Source: Kiloniellaceae bacterium (lineage in GTDB: Bacteria; Pseudomonadota; Alphaproteobacteria; Kiloniellales; Kiloniellaceae). From it: 53,673 nucleotides of DNA. Positions within the stretch are counted from its first letter, which is position 1. Every line of letters starts with the position of its first letter. Positions 1-9,967 of this stretch are shown piece after piece. The notes under the pieces were generated by a model. The model ran no database searches, was not told the DNA's origin, and was given only the letters and a program-made list of their open reading frames with translations. Made by a program: the position numbers and the translations under genes. The DNA is taken from positions 1-53,673 of the forward strand of contig JAJFGK010000043.1 of NCBI GenBank assembly GCA_021776195.1, read 5' to 3'.

Positions 1-2
1 CC

Positions 3-1718
3 GAGATCGAAGCCCACGGCAAGGAGCTGCCCTGCGGCATCGACTACGAGAGCAACCTCTACTTCCGCCAGGAGCATCAGGGCCTGCTGCTCGGCACCTA
101 CGAGCCGCGCTCGACGCCCTGGAAGGTCGAGGGCACGCCGCTCGACTTCGGCCACGAACTCCTGCCATCGGACCTGGACCGCATCGCCGACCGCCTGGAG
201 CTCGCCTTCGAGCGCATCCCGGCGCTCGGCCGGGCCGGCATCAAGAACGTCGTCAACGGCCCCTTCACCTTCGGACCCGACGGCAACCCGATGATCGGCC
301 CGGTGCCCGGCATGACCAACTACTGGGCCGCCGTCGGGGTCATGGCCGGCTTCTGTCAGGCCGGCGGGGTCGGACTGTGCCTCGCCGAATGGATGATCGA
401 GGGCGAGCCCTCGATCGATGTCTGGGCCATGGATATCGCCCGCTTTGGCGAGTTCGCCACCCACGACTACGGCACGACCAAGGCCGCCGAAAACTACGCC
501 CGCCGCTTCATCCTGACCTACCCCAACGAAGAACTACCGGCACAGCGCCGCCAGAAGACCACGGCGCTCTATGACCGGCTTGTGGCGCGCGGCGCGGTGA
601 TGGGCGTGAGCTTCGGGCTGGAGCATGCCCTCTGGTTCGCCGACGGCCCGGACCGGGCCCAGGAGACTCCGACCTTCCGCCGCTCCAACGCCTTCGACCG
701 GGTGGCCGAGGAGGTCAAGGCGGTGCGCGAGGCGGTGGGCATGGTGGAGGTCGCCAACTTTGCCAAGCACGAGTTCACCGGACCCGGCGCCGAGGCCTTC
801 CTCGACCGCGTCCTGGCCAACCGCCTGCCCCGGCCCGGCCGCCTGGCCCTGACCCCGATGCTGACCGCCAAGGGCAAGCTCTACGGCGACCTGACCGTGG
901 CCCGGCTCGACGCCGAGACCTTTATCCTCTTCGGCTCCGGCGCGGCCCAGGAGATGCACCGGCGCTGGTTCGAACAGCACCTGCCGGACAGCGGGGTCAG
1001 CTACCGCAACCTCTCCGACTCGCTGCACGGCCTGTCGATCGCCGGCCCCCGGGCCCGCGATCTGCTGGCGCGGGTCACCCGGGACGACGTCTCCGGCGCC
1101 GCCCTGAAGTTTCGCGACATCCGGCGCACGGACGTGGGCGGCGTGCCGGCCCTGCTGTCGCGGATCTCCTTTTCCGGCGAGCTCGGCTACGAGATCTACT
1201 GTGCCCCGCAGTTCCAATTGAAACTTTTCGAGGCCCTGGAAGAGGCCGGCGCCGATCTGGGGCTCAGGCTCTATGGCGCGCGCGCCTTGATGGCGCTCCG
1301 GCTGGAGAAGAACTGGGGCGTCTGGACCCTCGACTACCGCCCCGATTTCACCGCCGCCGAGGCTGGTCTCGATGCCTTCGTCAGCTTCGACAAGGCCGCC
1401 GACTTCATCGGCAAGGCCACCGCCCTGGCGGAGCGCGACCGCGGGCCGAGCAAACGGCTGGTGACCCTGGTGGTCGAGACCGAGGACCTCGATTGCAATG
1501 CCGACGAGGCGATCTTCCATAAGGGCGACTGCGTCGGCTACGTCACCTCCGGCGGCTACGCCCACCACGCCCGCAAGAGCGTCGCCCTGGGCTACGTGCC
1601 GAGCGAGCTGGCAACCCCGGACCAGACCTTCGAGGTGGAAATCCTGGGCAGCCTGCGCCCGGCACGGCTCCAGGCCGAGCCGCTCTACGACGCCAACGGC
1701 GGGCGCATGCGCGGCTGA
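3..1718 (+). CDS. Dimethylglycine/sarcosine dehydrogenase-like FAD oxidoreductase with GcvT domain (5' truncated)
   Basis: The reading frame is open from the left edge, so the N-terminal part, including the FAD dinucleotide-binding region, lies outside the window; 571 residues are visible. The visible part begins in the FAD-oxidase catalytic half, ending around GPDGNPMIGPVPG, NYWAAVGVMAG and the GGGVG/AEWM segment typical of dimethylglycine dehydrogenases. From about residue 180 follows a folate-binding aminomethyltransferase (GcvT) domain and its C-terminal barrel (GYVTSGGYAHHARKSVALGYV). Family members oxidatively demethylate N-methylated glycines and pass the one-carbon unit to tetrahydrofolate. 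Full-length relatives are usually 800 or more residues. Exact substrate (dimethylglycine, sarcosine or a betaine-derived amine) cannot be decided here. The family call is firm. Confidence 0.9.
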   Translation, partial: EIEAHGKELPCGIDYESNLYFRQEHQGLLLGTYEPRSTPWKVEGTPLDFGHELLPSDLDRIADRLELAFERIPALGRAGIKNVVNGPFTFGPDGNPMIGPVPGMTNYWAAVGVMAGFCQAGGVGLCLAEWMIEGEPSIDVWAMDIARFGEFATHDYGTTKAAENYARRFILTYPNEELPAQRRQKTTALYDRLVARGAVMGVSFGLEHALWFADGPDRAQETPTFRRSNAFDRVAEEVKAVREAVGMVEVANFAKHEFTGPGAEAFLDRVLANRLPRPGRLALTPMLTAKGKLYGDLTVARLDAETFILFGSGAAQEMHRRWFEQHLPDSGVSYRNLSDSLHGLSIAGPRARDLLARVTRDDVSGAALKFRDIRRTDVGGVPALLSRISFSGELGYEIYCAPQFQLKLFEALEEAGADLGLRLYGARALMALRLEKNWGVWTLDYRPDFTAAEAGLDAFVSFDKAADFIGKATALAERDRGPSKRLVTLVVETEDLDCNADEAIFHKGDCVGYVTSGGYAHHARKSVALGYVPSELATPDQTFEVEILGSLRPARLQAEPLYDANGGRMRG

Positions 1719-1852
1719 TTGGCGGCGAAAGCAGCGAACGAAAAGGGCGGCACCCGCCAGCTTTGACCTGGGTCCCGGCTTTGACCTGTGTCAATGCCCG
1801 CGCCGGGCGCGCGCGCCTATCAATGCGCGGCGCAAGAGCCTTTCTTTGTCAT

Positions 1853-1893
1853 AGGGAATCTTTCGATCCCAAGCCTCGTTGGAAACAAGGAGA
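1853..1893 (+). promoter_or_regulatory. Possible RNA thermometer masking the hsp20 ribosome binding site
   Basis: Just before the hsp20 start the transcript can fold so that CCT at 1874-1876 pairs with AGG at 1888-1890 of the Shine-Dalgarno AAGGAG (1887-1892), and GTT 1878-1880 with AAC 1884-1886. One C-A mismatch separates the two helices and the loop is three bases. A weak hairpin GGGA (1854-1857)/TCCC (1867-1870) precedes it. A weak, mismatched helix over the ribosome site upstream of a small heat-shock gene is the arrangement of ROSE-type thermometers in alphaproteobacteria. Pairing is by eye; no energy calculation was possible. Confidence 0.4.
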
Positions 1894-1900
1894 ACCGCTC

Positions 1901-2317
1901 ATGGTCGAACAAAGCCACACGGCCGGCTGGTGGCCGCAGCTCTATGAACCTCTGAAGGGTCTCGGCGAGAAGGTCGCCGACTGGTTCGCCCCGCGGTCGG
2001 AAGCCTCGGCCCTGCAGGACTGCTACGAAATCGACCTGGAACTGCCAGGCGTCAAACCCGAGGATATCGACATTCAGCTCCAGGATGGCCAGCTCACCGT
2101 GAAAGGCGAGAAACGCTTTTCCCGGGAAGAAAAGGGACGCAGCTTCTTCTTCTCCGAGCGCCAGTACGGCGCCTTTCAGCGCAGCTTCCGCCTGCCGGCC
2201 GACGCGGACAACGACCAGATCGCCGCCTCCTTCTGCGATGGCGTCTTGATGTTGAAGGTGCCCAAGTCCGGTGGCGGCGGCGGTAATGCGCGCAAGATCG
2301 AAGTCCGTAGCGGCTAG
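1901..2317 (+). CDS. Small heat shock protein, Hsp20/alpha-crystallin family
   Basis: ATP-independent holdase chaperone of 138 residues, cytoplasmic. The start ATG at 1901 was chosen because a strong AAGGAG lies 8 bases upstream and because the frame upstream of it is not protein-like. The alpha-crystallin domain starts around YEIDLELPGVKPEDI (about residue 45). It continues through FRLPADAD and the conserved G-V-L-M-L-K-V-P-K strand, and the tail KIEV supplies the I-x-V anchor used for oligomer assembly. It stands alone: a long gap of about 180 bp separates it from the dehydrogenase upstream, and an SDR follows in the same direction after 140 bp. Regulation by temperature is plausible from the hairpin over its ribosome site. 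Confidence 0.93.
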   Translation: MVEQSHTAGWWPQLYEPLKGLGEKVADWFAPRSEASALQDCYEIDLELPGVKPEDIDIQLQDGQLTVKGEKRFSREEKGRSFFFSERQYGAFQRSFRLPADADNDQIAASFCDGVLMLKVPKSGGGGGNARKIEVRSG

Positions 2318-2457
2318 CAGGAGTTTCGCCCCTGTCCACCTCTGGGCGAGCGCCACCGGATATGCTAGGCATGGCGGCAGGAGCCGGTCTGCCGGACAGT
2401 TAGTCCGGCTGGTCGGCGAAAGGCTCTTCAATGGGCCGCTCTGCAGGGAGACATGGC

Positions 2458-3216
2458 ATGGCAGACGAACAGAAGGTGGCGCTGATCACGGGCGCCGGCA
2501 CGGGTATCGGCCGGGCGGCGGCCCTGGCCTTGGCCGGCGAGGGCTTCCAATTGGTTCTCACCGGGCGCCGCCTGGGGCCGCTGGAAGAGACCCAGCGCGC
2601 GGCCGAGGCCCTGGGTGTGCGGGCGCGCGCGGTGATCGCCGATATCGGCAAGCCGGATTCGGTGCGCGCGCTCTTCGCCAAGACCAAGGAGGCCTTCGGG
2701 CGCCTCGACCTGCTGTTCAACAATGCCGGGATTTCCGCCCCGGCGGTGCCGCTGGAAGACCTCACCGACGAGCAGTGGCAGTCGGTGGTCGACGCCAACC
2801 TGACCGGCGCCTTCCTCTGCACCCGCGAAGCCTTCAAGATCATGAAGTCGCAAAGCCCGCGCGGTGGCCGGATCATCAACAACGGGTCGATCTCGGCGAC
2901 CGCGCCGCGGCCCAACTCGGCGCCCTACACCGCGACCAAGCACGCGATCACCGGCCTGACCAAGTCCGCGGCCCTGGACGGGCGCAAGTACGATATCGCC
3001 TGCGGCCAGATCGACATCGGCAACGCCGCCACGGAAATGACCGAGCCGATGCTGGAAGGCGTGCCCCAGGCCGACGGGTCGACCATGGTGGAGCCGCGCA
3101 TGGACGTGAAGGACGTGGGCTCCGCCATCGCCTACATGGCGGGCCTGTCGCTCGATTCGAATGTCCTCTTCATGACCGTCATGGCAACCAAGATGCCCCT
3201 GGTCGGACGCGGGTAA
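2458..3216 (+). CDS. SDR family oxidoreductase
   Basis: Classical short-chain dehydrogenase/reductase of 252 residues. The NAD(P)-binding turn T-G-A-G-T-G-I-G sits near residue 13, the NNAG motif near residue 88, and the catalytic Ser (GSISATAP) and Y-T-A-T-K follow near residues 140-160. ATG 2458 is preferred over the in-frame ATG at 2431 because AGGGA lies 8 bases before it. The gene is convergent with the aldehyde dehydrogenase of the neighbouring catabolic operon, only 9 bp away. It could reduce a carbonyl or oxidise an alcohol in the same pathway, but nothing in the sequence fixes the substrate. SDR assignment is certain, function is not. Confidence 0.9.
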   Translation: MADEQKVALITGAGTGIGRAAALALAGEGFQLVLTGRRLGPLEETQRAAEALGVRARAVIADIGKPDSVRALFAKTKEAFGRLDLLFNNAGISAPAVPLEDLTDEQWQSVVDANLTGAFLCTREAFKIMKSQSPRGGRIINNGSISATAPRPNSAPYTATKHAITGLTKSAALDGRKYDIACGQIDIGNAATEMTEPMLEGVPQADGSTMVEPRMDVKDVGSAIAYMAGLSLDSNVLFMTVMATKMPLVGRG

Positions 3217-3225
3217 GACCGCGTC

Positions 3226-4714
<1,489 letters not shown>

Positions 4715-4725
<11 letters not shown>

Positions 4726-5383
4726 GCTCGGCGAAGAAGGCCAGGGTGCGCTGGCGGGCCAGCTTGGCGCTCTCGGCATCGTAGGACCCGCGCATTTCGC
4801 AGTTGAAGCCGTGATCGGCGGGGTAGATGTGGAACGGCAGATCGGGGTGGGCGGCGCGGACCTGATCGACCAGCTCCAACGGGATGCCGCTGTCCTTCTC
4901 GCCGAAGTGCAGCATTATAGGACAGGCCGGCTGCCAGTCGGTCTTCTCGTGGATGCCGCCGCCGTAGTAGACCACCGAGGCCGCCAGCCCCTCGAGCTTG
5001 GCCGCCGCGGCCCAGGCCAGAAAGCCGCCCCAGCAGTAGCCCACCAGGCCGACCTTGCCGGCCGGGCGCAGCGCCTCGGCGGCGGCCTGGCAGTCCATCA
5101 CCGCCGCGTCGGTGTCGGCCGCGGTTTTCAACTCGCGGCCCCGGGCGATGTCGTCTGGCGTGTAGCCGATCTCGACGCCGCGCTCCAGTCGGTCGAAGAC
5201 CGCCGGGGCGATGGCGAGATAGCCTTCCGAGGCATAATTGTCGGCGACCCGCCGGATGTGCTCGTTGACGCCAAAGATCTCCTGCACCACCACGACACCG
5301 CCGCGCGGCGTATCCGCCGGCTCGGCCCGGTAGGCGGAAAAGGAATGGCCGTCGGCGGCCGTGAGAGTGATGGTCTCGCCCAT
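4715..5383 (-). CDS. Dienelactone hydrolase family protein
   Basis: Alpha/beta-hydrolase of 222 residues in the carboxymethylenebutenolidase family. The triad is visible: Cys117 in G-Y-C-W-G-G, Asp164 in GEKDS, and His191 in PADHGF, with Glu35 in QEIFG, the residue that positions the cysteine in this family. In ring-cleavage pathways such enzymes open lactones to keto acids; many homologues act on other esters or lactones. It lies third in a four-gene minus-strand operon, 69 bp after the alpha/beta hydrolase, and overlaps the aldehyde dehydrogenase start by 11 bp. Presence with a flavin monooxygenase and an aldehyde dehydrogenase supports a catabolic role. Confidence 0.92.
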
Positions 5384-5452
5384 GATGGTGCCTCCCTTGG
5401 GTGTTGCGCTTTGGCGCGAGACTACGCCCGGAAGGAGGGCAAGGCCAAGCGG

Positions 5453-6226
5453 CTAAAGGTCTGACATGAAGCGGATCAGGTGCTGCGCCACCTCCTCGCC
5501 GGCCTCCAGCAGGATGGCGTGCTTGTAGGCGGGCAGGACCACCAGCTCCGCGCGCGGCAGGGCATCGGCGATCAGCTTGTTGAGACGCGGGTTGCAGCCG
5601 CCGTCGAGCTCGCCGGTCAGGACCAGGGTCGGGGCCGCGACCTCGTGCAGCCAGGGCAGCATTTCCGTGCCGGCGTAGATCCGAAAGACGTTCATGAAGA
5701 CATCGGGATCGGTCTCCACGACCTGCTTCAGGCGGCGCTGGACCACCTCGGGCCTGGCCGCGATGAAGGCGTCCGTGTACCAGCGCTCGATCAGGGTATC
5801 GAGCACCTGGGGGATGCCCTTTTCCTCCATGGCCCGGACCACGCCCCAGACCTTCGCGCTGTCGTCTTCGGTCCGCCCCGCCGCCGTGGAGAGGGCGCCC
5901 AGACTCAGCACCCGGTCGGGATAGAGGCGGGCATAGGCCGGGCCGATCATGCCGCCCAGGGAATGGCCGGCGAAATGCGCTTTTTCGATGCCGCTGCGCT
6001 CGCGCAGCCGCTCCAGGTCGTTGACCAGCTCGTCGAGCCCGAACTCCCCCGTCGGCTTGGGCGAGGTGCCGTGGCCGCGTAGGTCGTAGCTGACCACGGT
6101 GAAGTGTTCGGTCAGAAGGGGGATCAAAAAGCGCCAGACGTCGCGCGCCGCGCCGATGCCGTGGATCAAGAAGAGCGGCGGGCCCGCGCCCTCGACCGTG
6201 TAGTCGCAGTCGATCACGTCACTCAT
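5453..6226 (-). CDS. Alpha/beta fold hydrolase
   Basis: Protein of 257 residues with the oxyanion segment HGIGAARDVW near residue 22, nucleophile Ser89 in G-H-S-L-G-G, acid Asp in GELDGG and a final His in YKHAILLE. The overall pattern resembles 3-oxoadipate enol-lactonases (PcaD) and related C-C or ester hydrolases. It follows the LLM monooxygenase after 19 bp in the same operon. An enol-lactone or ester made by the flavin enzyme would be a logical substrate, but this is inference. Confidence 0.9.
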   Translation of the reverse strand: MSDVIDCDYTVEGAGPPLFLIHGIGAARDVWRFLIPLLTEHFTVVSYDLRGHGTSPKPTGEFGLDELVNDLERLRERSGIEKAHFAGHSLGGMIGPAYARLYPDRVLSLGALSTAAGRTEDDSAKVWGVVRAMEEKGIPQVLDTLIERWYTDAFIAARPEVVQRRLKQVVETDPDVFMNVFRIYAGTEMLPWLHEVAAPTLVLTGELDGGCNPRLNKLIADALPRAELVVLPAYKHAILLEAGEEVAQHLIRFMSDL

Positions 6227-6245
6227 GCTGAATCCGCCTATTCTC

Positions 6246-7298
6246 TTACTGCGCGGCGGCAGCCGACCCGGCCGACCCGGCGTCGGTGAAATGGGGCATC
6301 ACCTCTTCGGCGAAGCGCTGAATGCTTTCCAGCGTGTCGGCCTGACTGGCGCCGAAGTTGATGTTCAGGATGACCCGGTCGACGCCGGCCTCGGCATAGG
6401 GACCGAGCTTGTCGATGGTCTCCGCCGGCGTGCAGACCAGCAGGCTCTCGGCCAGTTCCTCCAGGGTCTGGTCCCGCGGCAGCGGCGCGATCATGCCCTT
6501 CTCGACGATCCCCGGCCCGGTGAAGACATTGTCGAAGCGGCTGTAGTAGTCGTAGGCGGCGGCGATCTTGGCCTGACGGTCGGCTTCGTCCTTGACCGTG
6601 AAGGCCACCCGCGAGAGCGACAAGGTGAGGTCCCGGCCGGCCTCGCCCAGCTCTGCCTTGCCGCGCCGGAAGCCCTCGACCTGGTCCAGCATCAGTTGGT
6701 GGCCGCCGGCCAGGGGCGTGGTCTGGATATGGAAGCCGCGCTTGGTGCAGTGATAGATGCCCTCCGGCGACAGCACCGCCATCATGATCGGCGGCCCGCC
6801 CGTCCGCACCGGGCGCGGCATGACCGTCAGCGCGTCGAACTTGTAGTACTTGCCGTCCCACGACACCTCCTCCTCGCGCAGCAGGGTGGTCAGGACATCC
6901 AGCGACTCGTTGAACTTTTCCCGGCTGATGTCGAGCGGCACGCCGAGCCGGTCCATCTCGACCCCGAAAGCGCCGCGGCCGACGCCGAGCATCAATCGCC
7001 CCTCGGTGAAGATATCGGCGAGCACGAGTTCGCCGGCATAGATCCGCATGTCGTGCAGCGGCAGGACGGCAACCGCGGTCATGATCTTCACCCGCTCGGT
7101 GGCATCGGCGATCTTCACCGCGAACTGCAGCGGGGCCGGCATCAGCAGGATGTTGATGAGATGGTGCTCGGTGACCGACACCGCATCGTACCCCAATCGG
7201 TCGGCCAGCACGGCCTGCTCCAGCATGTCGCGGTAGAGCCGGTCGCCGCCATAGCTCTTGTCGGGGTAGTAGGCGGAAAGCTGAACGCTGAAATCCAT
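6246..7298 (-). CDS. LLM class flavin-dependent oxidoreductase (luciferase-like monooxygenase)
   Basis: Bacterial-luciferase-fold enzyme of 350 residues. The N-terminal barrel strand MDFSVQLSAYY, the T-E-H-H motif at residues 43-46, LGVGRGAF and the GGPPIMM segment are typical of alkanal/alkane monooxygenase-like LLM proteins that use reduced FMN and oxygen. The start at 7298 is supported by the upstream GGAGGG; the frame continues further upstream, but through a non-coding 14-bp triple repeat. It is the first gene of the operon with two hydrolases and an aldehyde dehydrogenase, and it faces a LysR regulator across a 158-bp gap. A flavin reductase partner is not present in the window. Confidence 0.9.
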   Translation of the reverse strand: MDFSVQLSAYYPDKSYGGDRLYRDMLEQAVLADRLGYDAVSVTEHHLINILLMPAPLQFAVKIADATERVKIMTAVAVLPLHDMRIYAGELVLADIFTEGRLMLGVGRGAFGVEMDRLGVPLDISREKFNESLDVLTTLLREEEVSWDGKYYKFDALTVMPRPVRTGGPPIMMAVLSPEGIYHCTKRGFHIQTTPLAGGHQLMLDQVEGFRRGKAELGEAGRDLTLSLSRVAFTVKDEADRQAKIAAAYDYYSRFDNVFTGPGIVEKGMIAPLPRDQTLEELAESLLVCTPAETIDKLGPYAEAGVDRVILNINFGASQADTLESIQRFAEEVMPHFTDAGSAGSAAAAQ

Positions 7299-7322
7299 CT
7301 TGGTCACCCTCCGGCCAGCCGG

Positions 7323-7364
7323 GGCCCGAACATTGCGGCCCGAACATTGCGGCCCGAACATTGC
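7323..7364. repeat. Three perfect tandem copies of a 14-bp unit
   Basis: The unit GGCCCGAACATTGC occurs three times head to tail without a mismatch. It lies in the divergent promoter region, about 25 bp upstream of the LLM monooxygenase start and about 90 bp upstream of the LysR start. It may be an array of binding sites or simply a slippage-prone repeat in the leader of the operon. Confidence 0.85.
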
Positions 7365-7390
7365 CACCGTGAGTATGGGGTGCTTTATTG

Positions 7391-7433
7391 ATTTGGGATA
7401 ACGAATATTTTTGATGCTATAATCCAAAATAAT
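7391..7433 (+). promoter_or_regulatory. Candidate lysR promoter and LysR-type binding region
   Basis: This is a strikingly AT-rich stretch in otherwise GC-rich DNA. TATAAT at 7418-7423 is a good -10 box for the lysR gene starting at 7457. The arms ATTTGGGAT (7391-7399) and ATCCAAAAT (7422-7430) form an imperfect inverted repeat around it, as expected for a LysR-type autoregulatory site. No clear -35 box is seen. Confidence 0.4.
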
Positions 7434-7456
7434 CGAACCTTGGAAGCATCACACCC

Positions 7457-8386
7457 ATGAACCTCTCGGCCCTCCAGACCTTTCTCGCCGTGGTCCAGGT
7501 CGGCAACCTCAACAGGGCAGCCGAACAGTTGCACGTGACCCAGTCCACGGTCACCACCCGGCTCGACACCCTGGAGGCGGCGCTCGGACAGCGGCTCTTG
7601 GTGCGCTCCCGGCGCGGCGCCGAGCTGACCAAGGCCGGCTTTTTGTTCCTGCGCCATGCCGAGGTCATGACCCAGGCCTGGGACCAGGCCCGCAAGGCGG
7701 TCGGGCTGCCCAAGGGGTTCTCCGGGCTGTTCAGCTTCGCCTGTCACTTCGACCTCTGGGAGGGGGCGGGCGCGGCCTGGCTGGAGCGGGTGCGGGCGGC
7801 CCAGCCGGACCTGGCGCTGGAGGCCTGGTCCGGGGACCTGGGCGAGATCAAGCGCTGGCTGTCCAGCGGACTGGTCGATGCCGCCCTGGCACCCGAGCCC
7901 CTGACCGGCCCCGACCTGGCCGGCCAGGAGGTCGCCCAGGACCGCCTGGTGCAGGTTTCGACGGTTCGCCGGCCGGCCCAGGCCTGGGACCCGGCCTACC
8001 TCTATGTCGATCTCGGCAGCGAGTTCCGCCGCCAGCATTCCCTGGCCTGGCCGGGCGACGAGACGGCGCACATGACCTTCGGGGCGAGCCGCTGGGCGCT
8101 CGACTATCTGCTGGAACGAGGCGGGTCGGCCTACCTGCCCTGGCGGCTGACCGAGGCCCTGGTCCGCGCCGGCCGCCTGCACCCGGTCGAGGGATCGCCG
8201 GCCTTCACCCGCGCGCTCTATCTGACCTGGCGCAAGGCGAGCCTGGCCAAGCACCCCTGGATCAAGGACGCGACCCTTTGGCGGCCCCCGGCGCCGCGCC
8301 CGGCCCCGACCCCCGACCCGGCAGCGCGCGCCAGCCGAGCCACAGGCCCCAGGCGATCCACAGCAGCTCGCGGGCGCGGCGGATAA
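7457..8386 (+). CDS. LysR family transcriptional regulator
   Basis: Protein of 309 residues with the standard N-terminal winged helix-turn-helix (MNLSALQTFLAVVQVGNLNRAA, then QSTVTTRLDTLEAALGQRLLVR, residues 1-60) followed by a substrate-binding-like effector domain. It is divergent from the LLM-hydrolase-DLH-ALDH operon and is the probable pathway regulator, with an unknown small-molecule inducer. The last 35 codons form a Pro/Ala/Arg-rich tail that overlaps the convergent flippase-like gene by 125 bp. The tail does not look conserved and may reflect extension of the frame through the neighbour. Confidence 0.92.
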   Translation: MNLSALQTFLAVVQVGNLNRAAEQLHVTQSTVTTRLDTLEAALGQRLLVRSRRGAELTKAGFLFLRHAEVMTQAWDQARKAVGLPKGFSGLFSFACHFDLWEGAGAAWLERVRAAQPDLALEAWSGDLGEIKRWLSSGLVDAALAPEPLTGPDLAGQEVAQDRLVQVSTVRRPAQAWDPAYLYVDLGSEFRRQHSLAWPGDETAHMTFGASRWALDYLLERGGSAYLPWRLTEALVRAGRLHPVEGSPAFTRALYLTWRKASLAKHPWIKDATLWRPPAPRPAPTPDPAARASRATGPRRSTAARGRGG

Positions 8387-9278
8387 GGGCGACGGCCAGG
8401 CCGAGGGCCGGGCGCCCGGTCATGAGATCGTAGAGCAGGACCATCACCACCTCGGTGGCGCCCAGGCTGGCCGGAATAACGAAGGCGCCGGCGCGCACCA
8501 ACTGCACCGCGGTCTCGACGATGCAGGCCTCGGCCAGGGTCATGGGCACGTCGAGGAGCCACATGATGACCAGCAGTTCGGCCATGCCGACCAGCCAGTT
8601 GACCAGGGCCAAGGCCAGGGCGCCGACGAAGCGCCCGGGCTGGCCGGCGTAGAAATTCTGGAAGCGGTCGTCGACCTCGTCGATTTGCGTGAGAAAGGGC
8701 GCCAGCCGCGCGCCGAGGCGCCAGGCCGAGAGGCGGCGCGCCAGGGTGCTGGCCAGGCGCCAGCGCTGCACGACATAAAACCCCACCACGCCCAGACCGA
8801 GCGCCCCCAGGCCGACGCCGGCGGTCAGCAGGATCGCGTCGGTCAGGCGCCCGTCCCCCAGCATCAGCACGAACCCGACCGCGGCGAAGACGATGAGGGC
8901 CAGCAGGTTGACCGTCTTGGCGATGACCAGCGAGGCCGCGCCCTCGCGGTAGCCGATAGCGTGGCTGCGCTTCAGCAGCACCGCCTTGGCCGGTTCGCCG
9001 CCGAGCGAGCCGGCGGGGATCACCAGGTTCAGCGCCTCGCCCACCGTGCGGATCTTCCAGAGCCGGTAGAGCCAGCGCGCGTTCAGACCCACACTGGGCA
9101 GCATGAGCTGCCAGGAGGCGGTGTCGATCACGAAGCCGGCGAGGAAGACCGCGCAGACCGCCAGGGCACCCCAGGCCCCGAGGTCGAGGGCGGCGCGCCA
9201 GACCTCGGCCAGGTCGGTCTGGCTGGCGATGAAGCCGAGCAGAGCCAGGCCGATCAGGAGGGCGACGAGACGAATCAT
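8262..9278 (-). CDS. Lysylphosphatidylglycerol synthase TM-region / flippase-like membrane protein
   Basis: Integral membrane protein of 338 residues with about eight hydrophobic helices, starting MIRLVALLIGLALLGFIA. Conserved family features include the TASWQLMLP segment after TM2, RTVGEALNLVIPAGSLGGEPAKA, and a second NWLVGMAELL / TAVQLVRAGAFVIPASLGATE block. Such proteins are related to the MprF flippase half and to HpnL, linked to hopanoid transport in alphaproteobacteria. No hopanoid gene is in this window, so I do not name it hpnL. The start was placed at the ATG directly before the first membrane helix. It is convergent with and overlaps the LysR gene. Confidence 0.82.
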   Translation of the reverse strand: MIRLVALLIGLALLGFIASQTDLAEVWRAALDLGAWGALAVCAVFLAGFVIDTASWQLMLPSVGLNARWLYRLWKIRTVGEALNLVIPAGSLGGEPAKAVLLKRSHAIGYREGAASLVIAKTVNLLALIVFAAVGFVLMLGDGRLTDAILLTAGVGLGALGLGVVGFYVVQRWRLASTLARRLSAWRLGARLAPFLTQIDEVDDRFQNFYAGQPGRFVGALALALVNWLVGMAELLVIMWLLDVPMTLAEACIVETAVQLVRAGAFVIPASLGATEVVMVLLYDLMTGRPALGLAVALIRRARELLWIAWGLWLGWRALPGRGSGPGAAPGAAKGSRP

Positions 9279-9420
9279 GGAGACACTTTCGAAACAACAA
9301 ACCCCTGGACGACAGCTCGAAAACCCAACCGGCACCCTGGGCCGAAGCACTTTAACCGCCGAACGCCTAATGCGCTTTCATGAATTGCCGAACCAGACGA
9401 CCTCTTCGTCCCCAAAAGGC

Positions 9421-9459
9421 GTCACCCCGGACCGCCCGTCAGGGCGGAGCCAGGGTGAC
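9421..9459. repeat. GTCACCCCGG-type extragenic palindromic repeat, copy 1
   Basis: This 39-bp element starts GTCACCCCGG and ends GGGTGAC, with inner complementary arms around CCGCCC/GGGCGG. It lies in the 215-bp gap between the flippase-like gene and the DUF188 gene. A second copy in inverse orientation sits at 14109-14147 and matches at 35 of 39 positions. Confidence 0.8.
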
Positions 9460-9493
9460 GAGCTGAATGAAACAGGAGCGAAAAGTTAGCACC

Positions 9494-9943
9494 CTACCGC
9501 CGTTTCGCCGCCTGCACCGCCTGCTCCAGGGCCTGGAGGAAGCGCGAGCGGTCCTGCTTGGTGAAGCCGGCGTTGAAGTCGCGGATCTCGCCCGTATCGC
9601 GCAGATGGCTCTTCAGGTCGCGCACCGCCAGCGCCATGCCGATGGCGTCCTCGCTGAAGGGCTTGCCGGTCGGGCCCATCACGGCGGCGCCGGCCGCCAG
9701 ACAGCGCGCCGCCAGCGGGATGTCGGCGGTGATCGCGATGTCGCCGCCGCCGGCCCGCTCGGCGATCCAGTCGTCGGCGGCATCGAAGCCGTCGCTGACC
9801 ACGACGCGCTGGACCAGCGGGCTTTCCGGCAGCCGCATCCAGGCGTTGGAGACCATGTGCACGACCAGGCCGTGACGGTCGGCGACCTTGGCGATTTCGG
9901 CCTTCACCGGGCAGGCGTCGGCATCGACGTAAATCTCAGTCAT
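9494..9943 (-). CDS. YaiI/YqxD family protein (DUF188, UPF0178)
   Basis: Small protein of 149 residues whose N-terminus (MTEIYVDADACPVKAEIAKV) and internal segments (GGGDIAITADIPLAARCL, GRPF-like GKPFSEDAIG) are diagnostic of the UPF0178 family. The family has a PIN-like arrangement of acidic residues and has been suspected to be a nuclease, but no function is established. It starts 24 bp after the class III aminotransferase and probably shares its transcript; no functional connection between the two is apparent. Confidence 0.92.
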   Translation of the reverse strand: MTEIYVDADACPVKAEIAKVADRHGLVVHMVSNAWMRLPESPLVQRVVVSDGFDAADDWIAERAGGGDIAITADIPLAARCLAAGAAVMGPTGKPFSEDAIGMALAVRDLKSHLRDTGEIRDFNAGFTKQDRSRFLQALEQAVQAAKRR

Positions 9944-9967
9944 AGATCCCCGGGCCGGTCCTCTGGG

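Noticed and set aside
1760..1788. Direct repeat GCTTTGACCTG upstream of hsp20 as a heat-shock promoter
   Set aside because: The two 11-bp copies have an 18-bp period, but no matching -10 element lies at a suitable distance for the RpoH consensus.
8262..8386. Possible frameshift at the end of the LysR gene
   Set aside because: The 125-bp overlap with the convergent flippase-like gene could hint at an error, but LysR reaches normal length and the flippase-like protein is complete. A non-conserved tail is the simpler reading.
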